A stretch of DNA of 7,963 nucleotides. Origin: Paludibacter sp. Its GTDB lineage: Bacteria > Bacteroidota > Bacteroidia > Bacteroidales > Paludibacteraceae. The translations under genes were made by a program, and so were the position numbers. The notes below the pieces were generated by a model. That model had not been told where the DNA came from and made no database searches. It was given only the letters and a program-made list of their open reading frames with translations. Positions 1 through 6,850 of this stretch are shown piece by piece. The stretch lies in the NCBI GenBank assembly GCA_024709185.1, contig JANJXE010000073.1, positions 1 through 7,963 on the forward strand, read 5' to 3'. Position 1 is the stretch's first letter. Each line of letters starts with the position of its first letter.

Positions 1-1028
1 CGTTCAAAGTAGGCCACTTTAATAATTCCCTGCTCTCCGGTATAACCTGCTGATAAATAGTAATTTATTTTATCAGTTGCATTCGAAACCGAGAGTTGAT
101 AATTCTGAGTCAGTGCATTTTGAAAGGTTTCATCGTACCAGTCGGTTCTATCTGTTAGATTGGCGGGTAAAACTGTTTTGGAATTCATATCCTGCAATAG
201 CTCGCGATACTGTTCTACATTTAGCGATTCGATTCGTTTGGTCAAACTGGTCAAACCTGCATATGCATTCAATGAAACCTTTGCATTCCCTTTCACACCT
301 GATTTGGTGGTAATAAGGATAACACCATTTGCTGCACGTGAACCGTAAATAGCTGCTGATGACGCATCTTTCAACACTTGCATACTTTCTATGTCGTTAG
401 CCGACAGGAAAGAAATATTGTCAAGCGTTACTCCATCCACCACATATAACGGATCATTACTGGAATTCATCGAAGTAGCTCCTCGTACCCGAATTACCAT
501 CCCCTCTCCGGGAAGGCCGTTTGGTTTAATTACCGAAACTCCTGCTGCTTTACCCTGCAATGCCTGGTCGGCCGAAACAATGGGACGTTGGTTCAGGTCG
601 TCGGTTGAGATGGAACTGATTGCAGTGGTCACATCCCTACGCTTAACAGAACCGTAACCGATTACGACAACCTCTTCGAGCGCTTTGGAATTTTCAACCA
701 GAATAATTTTAAAAATCTTCTCGTTTCCTACCGTTATTTCCCTTGGATTCATGCCAATGTAACTGATTACCAGCACATCGCTGGGTGAGGCTTCGATACT
801 GAACTTACCATCAAAGTCGGTAATAGTTCCAGTACTGCTACCTTTGATAAGTACATTTGCTCCGATAATCGACTCGTTGTTGCTATCCACAACTACGCCG
901 TTAACGACCGACTTTTGGGCAAACACTTGTAGTGGATTAGCTAATGCCATCATCAACGCAAACCCCAGCAGACACCATCTGCCAAAAGTTGTAACTGCTT
1001 TTTGCTTTTTTTGGATTGTGATTTTCAT
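1..1028 (-). CDS. SusC-type TonB-dependent outer-membrane receptor, N-terminal part (3' end beyond the window)
   Basis: Energised outer-membrane importer of oligosaccharides, working with a SusD lipoprotein. The frame is open from the ATG at 1028 to the window edge, giving 342 complete codons of a family usually about 1000 residues long. Visible order: signal peptide (about 1-38, ending VFAQ); a carboxypeptidase-regulatory-like domain (about 40-110, with GANVLIKGSSTGTITDFDGKF); the hallmark LEEVVVIGYGSVKRRDV near 117-131; then the TonB plug domain with RGATSMNSSNDPLYVVDGV and VLKDASSAAIYGSRAANGV. The missing part is the beta-barrel. It starts 28 bp after the GH3 stop with no room for a separate promoter, so I infer co-transcription with GH3. 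No Shine-Dalgarno sequence is visible. A susD gene would be expected beyond position 1. Family assignment is very sure; the substrate is unknown. Confidence 0.95.
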   Translation of the reverse strand, partial: MKITIQKKQKAVTTFGRWCLLGFALMMALANPLQVFAQKSVVNGVVVDSNNESIIGANVLIKGSSTGTITDFDGKFSIEASPSDVLVISYIGMNPREITVGNEKIFKIILVENSKALEEVVVIGYGSVKRRDVTTAISSISTDDLNQRPIVSADQALQGKAAGVSVIKPNGLPGEGMVIRVRGATSMNSSNDPLYVVDGVTLDNISFLSANDIESMQVLKDASSAAIYGSRAANGVILITTKSGVKGNAKVSLNAYAGLTSLTKRIESLNVEQYRELLQDMNSKTVLPANLTDRTDWYDETFQNALTQNYQLSVSNATDKINYYLSAGYTGEQGIIKVAYFE

Positions 1029-1056
1029 CGAATTATTTATTATGGTTATGTGATTG

Positions 1057-3363
1057 TTAATTTTTAAATGTAATGTTTGTTCTTAAGCCGGATATCATCA
1101 GTTCAAAATCTCCTGGTTCAGTTACCCATAGTCCGTATTGATTGACAAAAGCTAAATCTTTTGCACGGATTTCAAATTCAACAGTTTGTGATTGACCTGG
1201 TTCCAGATTAATTTTTGTGAATCTGCGCAGGCGTTTCACGTCGGGAGTCATCGATGCATAAACATCACTCGAATACAACAAAATGCTTTCCTTTCCACTT
1301 CTGCTTCCTGTGTTTTTTACGTCCACAGTTACTTTCAATACATCCTTTTCGGTGAAGGTTGAGTTGGAAACCTTTAAATTGCTGTATTCGAACGTGGTAT
1401 AACTTAATCCATGACCGAATTCATACTGTGGATTATAATCCGACTCATACACGTAGGCACCTTCAGCACGTTTTTGTTCTTCAGATGGTTTATGATAATA
1501 CGTCACTAAAGAGTTTGGATAGGAAGGATAGGTATAAGGTAAACGGCCGGAAGGATTCACGTCTCCAAAAAGTATATCTGCCAGTGCATCACCCCCATAA
1601 TTACCCGGAAGATAGGTTTGAACCACTGCCTTCATGTCGGGCTCAATGGAATGAATACTTCTTGGTCGCCCTTCGTTTAATACTAATATAACAGGTTTAC
1701 CGGTTCCAGCCAGTTCTTTAGCCAATCGCAGTTGATTAGCACTTAGTGTTAGGTCGTTCAGATCGCCTGGTTTTTCGCAATACGAATTCTCTCCAACACA
1801 TAAAATGACCGCATCGACTGTGGCTGCAGAACGTATTGCTTCACTAAAATTATCGTCTTTATCTTCGAAGTACATACCTTCGTTGATATAACTTACTCCA
1901 GGCACATATTTTACATTTTGAGCACCAATTTCATTTTGAATAGCTTCAAGAATGGTGTTAAACCTGCTTGTAAAGCGCTCTGTTTTTTCACCCTGCCACG
2001 AATACGACCAACCTCCGTTGAGTGAGCGCATACTGTTGGCATTAGGTCCGCATACCAACACTTTGGCATCTTTCTGCAAAGGTAATGTGCTATTTTGATT
2101 TTTCAACAAGGTGATGGCTTCGGCTGCTGCTTCATATGCCAAACGGGCCGACTTTTCAGATCCGAATTCGGGATAATCACTGATATTTGTTACAGGATGC
2201 TCCCATAAATTCAGTTTGAGTTTAAGTTTTAAAATGCGTCGCACTGCATCATCTATGCGGCTTTCCTTTACTTCACCTTCCTTTACCAGTTCAACCAAAT
2301 TTGTACAAAAGGTCTCGTATTCATAGGGAATCATCGACATATCAATTCCTGCATTTACAGCCAATTTGATAGCTTCTTTGTGACTTTGAGCAATTTTATC
2401 CCGGGTGTGAAGATTAATAATATCCATCCAGTCAGTTACAACAACTCCTTCAAATTTCAATTCTTCTTTAAGTAATTTAGTAATCAGATCATGACTGGCA
2501 TGTATGGTCACACCGTTAATAATACCAGAATTAATCATAACCGATTCAGCACCTGCTTCAACAGCAGCTCTAAATGGTTCAAGATGATATTCTCGAAGTA
2601 TATTATCGGGAATATAGGCAGGCGTACGATCCTTACCAGAAAATGGCACTGAATAACCTAAATAGTGTTTTAAACAGCTGGCTACTTTATATTTACTGCC
2701 AATACTATCGTTAATTCCTTCATATCCTGCAAGCATAGCCAATCCCATGGATTTTACTAAGTACGGATCTTCGCCAAATCCTTCATACTGACGTGAAAAA
2801 CGAGGATCAGCACCTAAATCAAGTACTGGCGAAAAATTCCAGGGAATTCCACTGGCTCTCGTTTCATATGCACTAACAGTGGCTGTATTGTACGCATGCG
2901 AAGTATTAAAGGTTGCTGCCAGCGAAATTTGTTGTGGAAACATTATGGCTCCATCGGTATAGGTAGCACCATGAATGGCATCGATCCCATATATGACAGG
3001 AATTCTGGCCTTAGTCTCCTCCATTGCTATTTTCTGGATATAGCTAATAAGTTGATTCCATTGTTCGGGAGGTAGCGCATAATTATTTGTAGTGTTTAAT
3101 ATTGAGCCTATGTGATAATCAACCAGTGCTTTACGAATACGCGCTGAATCAATTTCAAATGGTACATTACTCGAATGACGGGTTTCACCATTTCCAATCA
3201 CATCCAATGTAATTTGCGCCATTTGACCCACCTTCTGTTCTAGTGTCATTTCTGAAAGTATTTTATCTACATCTGCATCAACAGAAGATTGCTGCTGTGA
3301 ACACGATAAATGTAGCAGAATGGTTGTCAAAAGTACTGAGGTGCTTAAAATTGTTTTTTTCAT
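1057..3363 (-). CDS. Glycoside hydrolase family 3 lipoprotein (beta-glucosidase / exo-beta-glycosidase type)
   Basis: Retaining exo-glycosidase that removes terminal beta-linked sugars, most often glucose or xylose, from oligosaccharides. It has 768 residues, the usual length of BglX-like enzymes. An N-terminal hydrophobic segment ends in LHLSC (Cys21), a relaxed lipobox, so it is probably a periplasmic or outer-membrane lipoprotein. The (beta/alpha)8 domain (about 30-390) carries the KH motif (Lys232-His233) and VVTDW with the predicted nucleophile Asp311. The alpha/beta sandwich domain (about 415-620) carries GENSYCEKPGD; Glu530 is my best candidate acid/base, by analogy with ExoP-like GH3 enzymes. 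A C-terminal fibronectin III-like domain (about 675-750, VKNTGSRSGKESILLY) completes the standard architecture. It has its own promoter flanked by two operator copies, and SusC follows after 28 bp. GH3 substrate cannot be read reliably from sequence. Confidence 0.95.
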   Translation of the reverse strand: MKKTILSTSVLLTTILLHLSCSQQQSSVDADVDKILSEMTLEQKVGQMAQITLDVIGNGETRHSSNVPFEIDSARIRKALVDYHIGSILNTTNNYALPPEQWNQLISYIQKIAMEETKARIPVIYGIDAIHGATYTDGAIMFPQQISLAATFNTSHAYNTATVSAYETRASGIPWNFSPVLDLGADPRFSRQYEGFGEDPYLVKSMGLAMLAGYEGINDSIGSKYKVASCLKHYLGYSVPFSGKDRTPAYIPDNILREYHLEPFRAAVEAGAESVMINSGIINGVTIHASHDLITKLLKEELKFEGVVVTDWMDIINLHTRDKIAQSHKEAIKLAVNAGIDMSMIPYEYETFCTNLVELVKEGEVKESRIDDAVRRILKLKLKLNLWEHPVTNISDYPEFGSEKSARLAYEAAAEAITLLKNQNSTLPLQKDAKVLVCGPNANSMRSLNGGWSYSWQGEKTERFTSRFNTILEAIQNEIGAQNVKYVPGVSYINEGMYFEDKDDNFSEAIRSAATVDAVILCVGENSYCEKPGDLNDLTLSANQLRLAKELAGTGKPVILVLNEGRPRSIHSIEPDMKAVVQTYLPGNYGGDALADILFGDVNPSGRLPYTYPSYPNSLVTYYHKPSEEQKRAEGAYVYESDYNPQYEFGHGLSYTTFEYSNLKVSNSTFTEKDVLKVTVDVKNTGSRSGKESILLYSSDVYASMTPDVKRLRRFTKINLEPGQSQTVEFEIRAKDLAFVNQYGLWVTEPGDFELMISGLRTNITFKN

Positions 3364-3383
3364 GTAAATAGTAGTTTGTAATA

Positions 3384-3402
3384 TAGTGTCGTTATGACAA
3401 TT
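3384..3402. promoter_or_regulatory. Operator copy S1, downstream of the GH3 transcription start
   Basis: The site reads TAGTGTCGTTATGACAATT: GTGT, a 7-bp spacer, then ACAA, the same layout as the other six copies in the window. Its centre (3393) is about 14 bp inside the predicted transcript, between the start site and the GH3 ATG at 3363. It shares ATATAGTGTC (3381-3390) with the matching site upstream of the esterase. Predicted target of the Nudix-winged-helix regulator at 4420 (inference). Confidence 0.65.
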
Positions 3403-3413
3403 TGAATTTCGGG

Positions 3414-3444
3414 CAAAATTAGAATAAATTTTAGTAGTACCAAA
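3414..3444 (-). promoter_or_regulatory. Bacteroidota-type promoter of the GH3 gene
   Basis: Read on the minus strand, TTTG (3444-3441) is followed after 19 bp by TAATTTTG (3421-3414). This fits the Bacteroidota consensus TTTG-N19 to N21-TAnnTTTG. The predicted transcription start is near 3407, giving a leader of about 44 nt. Operator copies lie on both sides, centred near -53 and +14. Confidence 0.65.
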
Positions 3445-3450
3445 ACTTTA

Positions 3451-3469
3451 ATGTGTATATTTTACACTA
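3451..3469. promoter_or_regulatory. Operator copy S2, upstream of the GH3 promoter
   Basis: The site reads ATGTGTATATTTTACACTA, an exact GTGT-N7-ACAC dyad centred at 3460, about 53 bp upstream of the predicted GH3 start. Together with its flank it shares the 15-mer ATTTTACACTAAGTT with the copy at 4293-4311. The rest of the 193-bp gap between GH3 and the esterase gene shows no convincing terminator, so read-through from the esterase is possible. Confidence 0.7.
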
Positions 3470-3556
3470 AGTTGGAAAATAATTAATATATAATTGATAA
3501 TCTGTGTGATATGAATAAGATGTTTGAATTATAGAGTAGCCTGTATTTAAGAAAAA

Positions 3557-4198
3557 TCAGTGTATTGTAAGAAAGTTGGCTATGATTGTAGCTACTTTTT
3601 TAGCTCCTGCTTCATTCGGATGTATCTCATCCGGAAAAAATTCCTCGTCGTATAGAAGAGGAGTGTTTAAATCAATAAGTGGTATTTGATTGGACGTTGC
3701 GATTTTTATTATTGATGGGATCACGCCCTGCACAAGTGTTGAATCGTTTATGCCCCATTGGTTTCCAAAAACAGGAACAGGTACACACATATATATTTTT
3801 GGAGCAGTTTCTATGGTCAAAAGTGTGTCTAATAAAGATTGATAATCCATTTCAAATCGTTCGCGGTTCCAGTTTTGAGATTTTGTATCATTTGTCCCTA
3901 ACTTTATAATTAGTATGTCGGGTTCAAACATAAAAGTGTTGGTAAATTCTTTGGTATTCCAATATGGCGAATCTCCTTCCTTTTGGAGCGTAGTTCCCCC
4001 TTTTCCAGAATTTAGTACCTGGTAACGATTCCCTAACAGGCTATCGAGTTGTGCAGGATACGAATACCGACTTTGATATTTTATTCCTGCTCCTTCAGTA
4101 ATACTGTCACCAATGCAGGCTATTCGAATTATTTTTTCGCTACATCCGGCCACTACAAGTAAAAAAATTGCAATTACTCCCAGGTTTTTCATGTACAT
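3557..4198 (-). CDS. SGNH/GDSL-family esterase lipoprotein
   Basis: Predicted serine esterase of the SGNH hydrolase fold; in PULs such enzymes typically remove acetyl or other acyl groups from glycans. It is 213 residues, a compact single-domain enzyme. The N-terminus is a lipoprotein signal with VVAGC (Cys19). Block I is GDSITEG with nucleophile Ser32, block II glycine lies in NSGKGG (about 63-68), block III is GTND (101-104, oxyanion Asn103), and block V is DEIHPN with Asp190 and His193. All catalytic positions are present. Two in-frame ATGs lie 6 bp apart (MYMKN); the second, at 4192, gives a more usual lipoprotein start. It is divergent from the regulator gene and its promoter contains the same paired operator layout as GH3. 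Acetyl specificity is an inference from context. Confidence 0.9.
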   Translation of the reverse strand: MYMKNLGVIAIFLLVVAGCSEKIIRIACIGDSITEGAGIKYQSRYSYPAQLDSLLGNRYQVLNSGKGGTTLQKEGDSPYWNTKEFTNTFMFEPDILIIKLGTNDTKSQNWNRERFEMDYQSLLDTLLTIETAPKIYMCVPVPVFGNQWGINDSTLVQGVIPSIIKIATSNQIPLIDLNTPLLYDEEFFPDEIHPNEAGAKKVATIIANFLTIH

Positions 4199-4224
4199 TA
4201 AACTAATAAGATTAATAATTTATA

Positions 4225-4243
4225 TAGTGTCAATTAAACAATA
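4225..4243. promoter_or_regulatory. Operator copy S3, downstream of the esterase transcription start
   Basis: The site reads TAGTGTCAATTAAACAATA, with the same 6-7-6 layout and one mismatch from TAGTGT-N7-ACACTA. Its centre (4234) is about 16 bp into the predicted esterase transcript, matching the place of S1 in the GH3 leader. Confidence 0.65.
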
Positions 4244-4256
4244 AGTATTGGAATTG

Positions 4257-4287
4257 CAAAAATAAGATATATAATTTAGATTGACAA
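4257..4287 (-). promoter_or_regulatory. Bacteroidota-type promoter of the esterase gene
   Basis: On the minus strand TTG (4287-4285) is followed after 20 bp by TATTTTTG (4264-4257), a full match to TAnnTTTG. The predicted start is near 4250, with a leader of about 50 nt. Operator copies are centred near -52 and +16. Confidence 0.55.
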
Positions 4288-4292
4288 CAAAA

Positions 4293-4311
4293 TAGTGTTA
4301 ATTTTACACTA
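4293..4311. promoter_or_regulatory. Operator copy S4, strongest dyad, in the divergent esterase/regulator gap
   Basis: The site reads TAGTGTTAATTTTACACTA. Six-base arms TAGTGT and ACACTA are perfect inverted repeats, and the spacer is itself symmetric at AA/TT around 4302. It lies about 52 bp upstream of the esterase start and about 95 bp upstream of the regulator start. The next copy, S5, is centred 42 bp away, about four helical turns, so dimers could bind on the same face of the DNA. Confidence 0.8.
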
Positions 4312-4334
4312 AGTTTAACATTATAAAAAATCAA

Positions 4335-4353
4335 ATGTGTGTTTTTGACACTT
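4335..4353. promoter_or_regulatory. Operator copy S5, just upstream of the regulator promoter
   Basis: The site reads ATGTGTGTTTTTGACACTT, an exact GTGT-N7-ACAC dyad centred at 4344. It lies about 53 bp upstream of the predicted start of the regulator gene, which suggests autoregulation (inference). Confidence 0.7.
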
Positions 4354-4360
4354 CCAGTGC

Positions 4361-4390
4361 TTTAAGTATGAAAATATTTTTCTACATTTG
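4361..4390 (+). promoter_or_regulatory. Bacteroidota-type promoter of the regulator gene
   Basis: TACATTTG (4383-4390) matches TAnnTTTG exactly. A weak -33 element TTTA (4361-4364) lies 18 bp upstream. The predicted start is near 4397, leaving a leader of about 23 nt before the ATG at 4420. Confidence 0.55.
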
Positions 4391-4419
4391 CATCCATTAA
4401 TCGTTAAAAGCAACAACCC

Positions 4420-5163
4420 ATGCCGGAATCAAACAGCTCCTTATCAACAATTTTGTCCACTATTTCAGTCGATTGTGTTATTTTCGGATATTTTGAAAAT
4501 GAACTGACGGTTTTGGTCCGTAAAGAATTTGTTCCACTCAATGGAGCAATTGTTCAGGAATGGAAACTACCAGGTAACCATGTACGCAGGGATGAAGATA
4601 TTAACGACACAGCCGCAAGAATACTTAAGGAGCAAACCGGGCTCGAAGACATTTTCATGAAACAGTTCATGGTTTTCAGCGATCCCGATCGTTTGAAGCG
4701 TCGTCCACAGGATTTCGAGTGGGTAAAGCCCCGTTTAATTGATGAAAGAGTAATTACCGTAGGTTTTTATTCATTGGTAAACATCAATTCAATTGACAAT
4801 TCCAAATTGATTGAAATCGCAAAATGGGAAGATGTTAATTCAGTAACAGATCTTATGTTCGATCACAAGAATATCTTAGAAGAAGCCCTGGCCAAATTAC
4901 GCTATGATTTATTACATGAACCACTTATTTTTGAGTTGCTGCCTGAAAAATTCACATTAACACAAATGCAAAAAGTGTATGAGGTAATTTTTAGTACTGA
5001 ATACGATAAACGAAACTTCCGCCGGAAAATTAACAAAATGGATTACCTGATTCCCTTAGATGAGACCCAGAAGGGTGTTTCACACAAACCAGCGCGTTAT
5101 TATCGCTTTGATCGTGAAATCTACGAGAATACACGTACACAACGATGTGATTTTGGCATGTAA
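4420..5163 (+). CDS. NrtR/AraR-type transcriptional regulator: Nudix-fold sensor domain plus winged helix
   Basis: Predicted sugar-responsive DNA-binding regulator of the adjoining PUL. Residues about 15-150 form a Nudix-fold domain opening with VDCVIFGY; residues about 165-235 form the NrtR-type winged helix, with FTLTQMQ (from Phe178), KRNFRRK (197-203) and KPARYYRF. The Nudix box (Gly52-Leu75) is degenerate: the segment RILKEQTGL lacks two of the glutamates of the REUXEEXGU consensus (Ile68 and Gln72 in their place), so hydrolysis is unlikely. Loss of catalysis fits the family branch in which the Nudix fold binds a sugar, as for the L-arabinose regulator AraR of Bacteroides thetaiotaomicron. 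Length (247 residues) is complete. It is divergent from the esterase, with two operator copies in its upstream region. Its effector is unknown, and I do not claim it is AraR itself. Confidence 0.9.
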   Translation: MPESNSSLSTILSTISVDCVIFGYFENELTVLVRKEFVPLNGAIVQEWKLPGNHVRRDEDINDTAARILKEQTGLEDIFMKQFMVFSDPDRLKRRPQDFEWVKPRLIDERVITVGFYSLVNINSIDNSKLIEIAKWEDVNSVTDLMFDHKNILEEALAKLRYDLLHEPLIFELLPEKFTLTQMQKVYEVIFSTEYDKRNFRRKINKMDYLIPLDETQKGVSHKPARYYRFDREIYENTRTQRCDFGM

Positions 5164-5178
5164 TTAATTTCGATTAGC

Positions 5179-5217
5179 ACAAAAAAAGAGAGAAATATAA
5201 CTTTCTCTCTTTTTTGT
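5179..5217. terminator. Bidirectional hairpin terminator between the regulator and SemiSWEET genes
   Basis: The arms 5179-5195 (ACAAAAAAAGAGAGAAA) and 5202-5217 pair almost fully, with one A bulged, around a 6-nt loop. Each strand ends in a U-rich run. It sits between two convergent stops (5163 plus, 5233 minus), so it probably serves both genes. Confidence 0.8.
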
Positions 5218-5232
5218 ACTAATCAGTTTATA

Positions 5233-5514
5233 TTAAATTGATAACTTATCGATCCCTTTAATTGTATTAGTGAGTTTCATGATAAAAATATAAACAATAG
5301 GAATTAAAGAAAGGGCATTAGCAAAAATTAGTGGTCCGTCAACCAACATAATGCCGTATACCAACCAAAGACTAATACACACTACAACAATACAATACAT
5401 AAGTAAGGAGATGCTGTTTGTATCTTTAGTTTTATAAACTTTAATAGCCTGTGGAAATTGATTAAGTACCGATAGAACAGAGGCAGAAAAACCTACGATT
5501 TCAACTGTTGTCAT
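5233..5514 (-). CDS. SemiSWEET (PQ-loop / MtN3 family) sugar transporter
   Basis: Small membrane carrier that works as a homodimer and moves mono- or disaccharides down their gradient. It is 93 residues with three predicted helices (about 5-23, 38-58 and 61-82), the usual SemiSWEET size. Family marks: the PQ motif in NQFPQAIKVYKTKDTNSISL (Pro21-Gln22), then SLWLVYG with Trp50, and ANALSLIP with Asn66. Trp50 and Asn66 match the substrate-pocket Trp and Asn known from bacterial SemiSWEETs. It has its own promoter and no nearby copy of the operator dyad, so a place in the PUL regulon is not shown. The start at 5514 follows a TAnnTTTG element by 17 bp, consistent with a very short leader. The carried sugar is unknown. 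Confidence 0.92.
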   Translation of the reverse strand: MTTVEIVGFSASVLSVLNQFPQAIKVYKTKDTNSISLLMYCIVVVCISLWLVYGIMLVDGPLIFANALSLIPIVYIFIMKLTNTIKGIDKLSI

Positions 5515-5531
5515 TTTTTAATTTTTTACTG

Positions 5532-5539
5532 CAAATATA
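5532..5539 (-). promoter_or_regulatory. -7 promoter element of the SemiSWEET gene
   Basis: On the minus strand TATATTTG matches TAnnTTTG exactly. No clear TTTG -33 box is seen at the right distance. The predicted start is near 5525, about 12 nt before the ATG. Confidence 0.5.
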
Positions 5540-5567
5540 CTTGATTTTTGAAATTTAACGGCATAAA

Positions 5568-5600
5568 AAAACTGTTCGACCTTAAAGATTGAACAGTTTT
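5568..5600 (-). terminator. Hairpin terminator after the glucan-binding-like protein gene
   Basis: Perfect 10-bp arms AAAACTGTTC (5568-5577) and GAACAGTTTT (5591-5600) flank a 13-nt loop, 20 bp past the stop at 5621. On the minus strand the stem runs into a tract of at least six T, the form of an intrinsic terminator. Confidence 0.8.
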
Positions 5601-5620
5601 ATTGTGTTATGCATTCTGGG

Positions 5621-6790
5621 TTACTTAACTGAAACTTTTTTTGTTGCACCATCAACCCTTACTATATAGAGCCCTTTGTTCAACTGATTCGAAGTATAGG
5701 TTCCAGTGAGTCTGGCATTATCAATCAAACGTCCAGTGATATCAAAAATTTCAACGCCTGTCTTTACTTCTTCTACAGTCAATAATTGATTAGCACTATA
5801 CATTATATTTGTAGCCTCTTTTACAGTTGAAACACCGCTAATGGTTTGCTTCCATGCAGTCACTGTCACTGCAATTGTTGCATCGTTTGGGAAGCTTGCC
5901 GAACGGTCCGGATACTTATCTCCGTTTTCGTTGGCTTCTACATAGGCCCAATCGGCTTTGTTATAGAAATTGTAGATGATGTTCATTACCATTGGTATAC
6001 TGAATGAAAAAGTTCCATCCTGATTTTTTACACCTTCCATAGCATTGTCCATATTCCATCCTAAAAAGTCACCCTGAATAAATACACGCTGAGTACCAGC
6101 AGGTACAGTGGCTGTAATATTAATGGTACCGGTTTTCTCAGGATCAAAATAGTTTTTAAATGAATTTACTACCACCGATGTCGTATTTTCGGTTGTACCA
6201 TAAATAAAGTTGTCTTTTGGATCAGCTTGTTCGTACGACCATGCTGGCCCGGCTGCAAATTTAAATTCCATATTGATTGCATCCACACTGAAAACCTTGA
6301 TAGAAAAGATTTTTCCATCCAGGGTTTCTGAATCAAAGGTCATTTTGAATGCTTCTGATGGACTTTGCCAACCGTTAAAACTTCCTACAAGATAAAGAAC
6401 TTTAACCTCCGAAGGAACGAGGGCTTCAATTGTTACTTCACGTTCATCGGGAGTAAATACAGCAAGCCAGTTCACAACCACGTCGCTGGCCGACCATGTT
6501 CTGTCAGTAACAGCACTTCCATCTGCATTTTTTTCAATGTATTTCCAATCCGGACCACTGAGGTACTGGTATTTCATGCTTTCAGTAGCATTGGGTAAAT
6601 CTACAGTATACGTGGTTTCATTTACTTTGGTAAGCGGGGTGGCCGAAGGACTCCAACCATTCATTTCACCAGTAATGTAACAGGCTTTGGTACCTGCTGG
6701 AACTGTAACCGTATAGGTCAATGCCGATACAGTTTGCACAAAAAGGAAAATAGCCAGTAAAGCTAAAATTGAAGTAAAAATTTTCTTCAT
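5621..6790 (-). CDS. Secreted protein with three tandem starch-binding-like (CBM20/CBM48-type) modules and a T9SS sorting tail
   Basis: Predicted non-catalytic extracellular carbohydrate-binding protein. The signal peptide is residues 1-23 (MKKIFTS to VSA). Three beta-sandwich modules of about 95 residues follow (about 25-113, 118-215, 222-314). Each repeats an early aromatic motif (YITGEMNGW, YLVGSFNGW, FIQGDFLGW) and a later one (GPDWKYIEKN, GPAWSYEQAD, KADWAYVEAN), as in CBM20/CBM48-type domains. Residues about 320-389 form a type A T9SS sorting domain (GVEIFDITGRLI, then NKGLYIVRVDGATKKVSVK), so the protein should be exported by type IX secretion and anchored or released. I chose the ATG at 6790: it gives a clean signal peptide, while an in-frame ATG at 6850 lies upstream of the predicted transcription start and inside an operator. 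No hydrolase domain is present. Glucan binding is inferred from module type. Confidence 0.85.
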   Translation of the reverse strand: MKKIFTSILALLAIFLFVQTVSALTYTVTVPAGTKACYITGEMNGWSPSATPLTKVNETTYTVDLPNATESMKYQYLSGPDWKYIEKNADGSAVTDRTWSASDVVVNWLAVFTPDEREVTIEALVPSEVKVLYLVGSFNGWQSPSEAFKMTFDSETLDGKIFSIKVFSVDAINMEFKFAAGPAWSYEQADPKDNFIYGTTENTTSVVVNSFKNYFDPEKTGTINITATVPAGTQRVFIQGDFLGWNMDNAMEGVKNQDGTFSFSIPMVMNIIYNFYNKADWAYVEANENGDKYPDRSASFPNDATIAVTVTAWKQTISGVSTVKEATNIMYSANQLLTVEEVKTGVEIFDITGRLIDNARLTGTYTSNQLNKGLYIVRVDGATKKVSVK

Positions 6791-6831
6791 GATACTAATG
6801 ATTAATTGTTTTGAAATTGTTTTATCGTACA

Positions 6832-6850
6832 ACGTGTCAAAAGTACACAA
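6832..6850. promoter_or_regulatory. Operator copy S6, over the -7 box of the glucan-binding-like gene
   Basis: The site reads ACGTGTCAAAAGTACACAA, an exact GTGT-N7-ACAC dyad centred at 6841. It contains the whole predicted -7 element, a position typical of repression by promoter occlusion (inference). Confidence 0.6.

Noticed and set aside
77..657. Plus-strand reading frames at 77-313, 160-348 and 391-657
   Set aside because: They lie antisense to the SusC reading frame, which has clear signature motifs throughout; their translations look like no protein family.
844..1053. Plus-strand frame of 69 codons
   Set aside because: Antisense to the SusC signal peptide and regulatory domain; no promoter or ribosome site, and the translation is a reverse reading of conserved codons.
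1359..1691. Plus-strand frame of 110 codons inside GH3
   Set aside because: Antisense to the GH3 C-terminal domains, no recognisable domain, and composition is unlike a real protein.
4420..5163. Catalytic Nudix hydrolase or NAD-metabolism NrtR
   Set aside because: Two Nudix-box glutamates are missing, a winged helix is present, and the neighbours are glycan genes, not NAD biosynthesis genes.
5621..6790. SusE/SusF starch-binding lipoprotein
   Set aside because: The N-terminus has no lipobox cysteine and the C-terminus is a T9SS sorting domain, which SusE/F proteins lack.
6791..6850. Upstream start giving a 20-residue N-terminal extension of the binding protein
   Set aside because: The ATG at 6850 falls inside an operator and upstream of the predicted transcription start, and the extension would bury the signal peptide that begins at the ATG at 6790.
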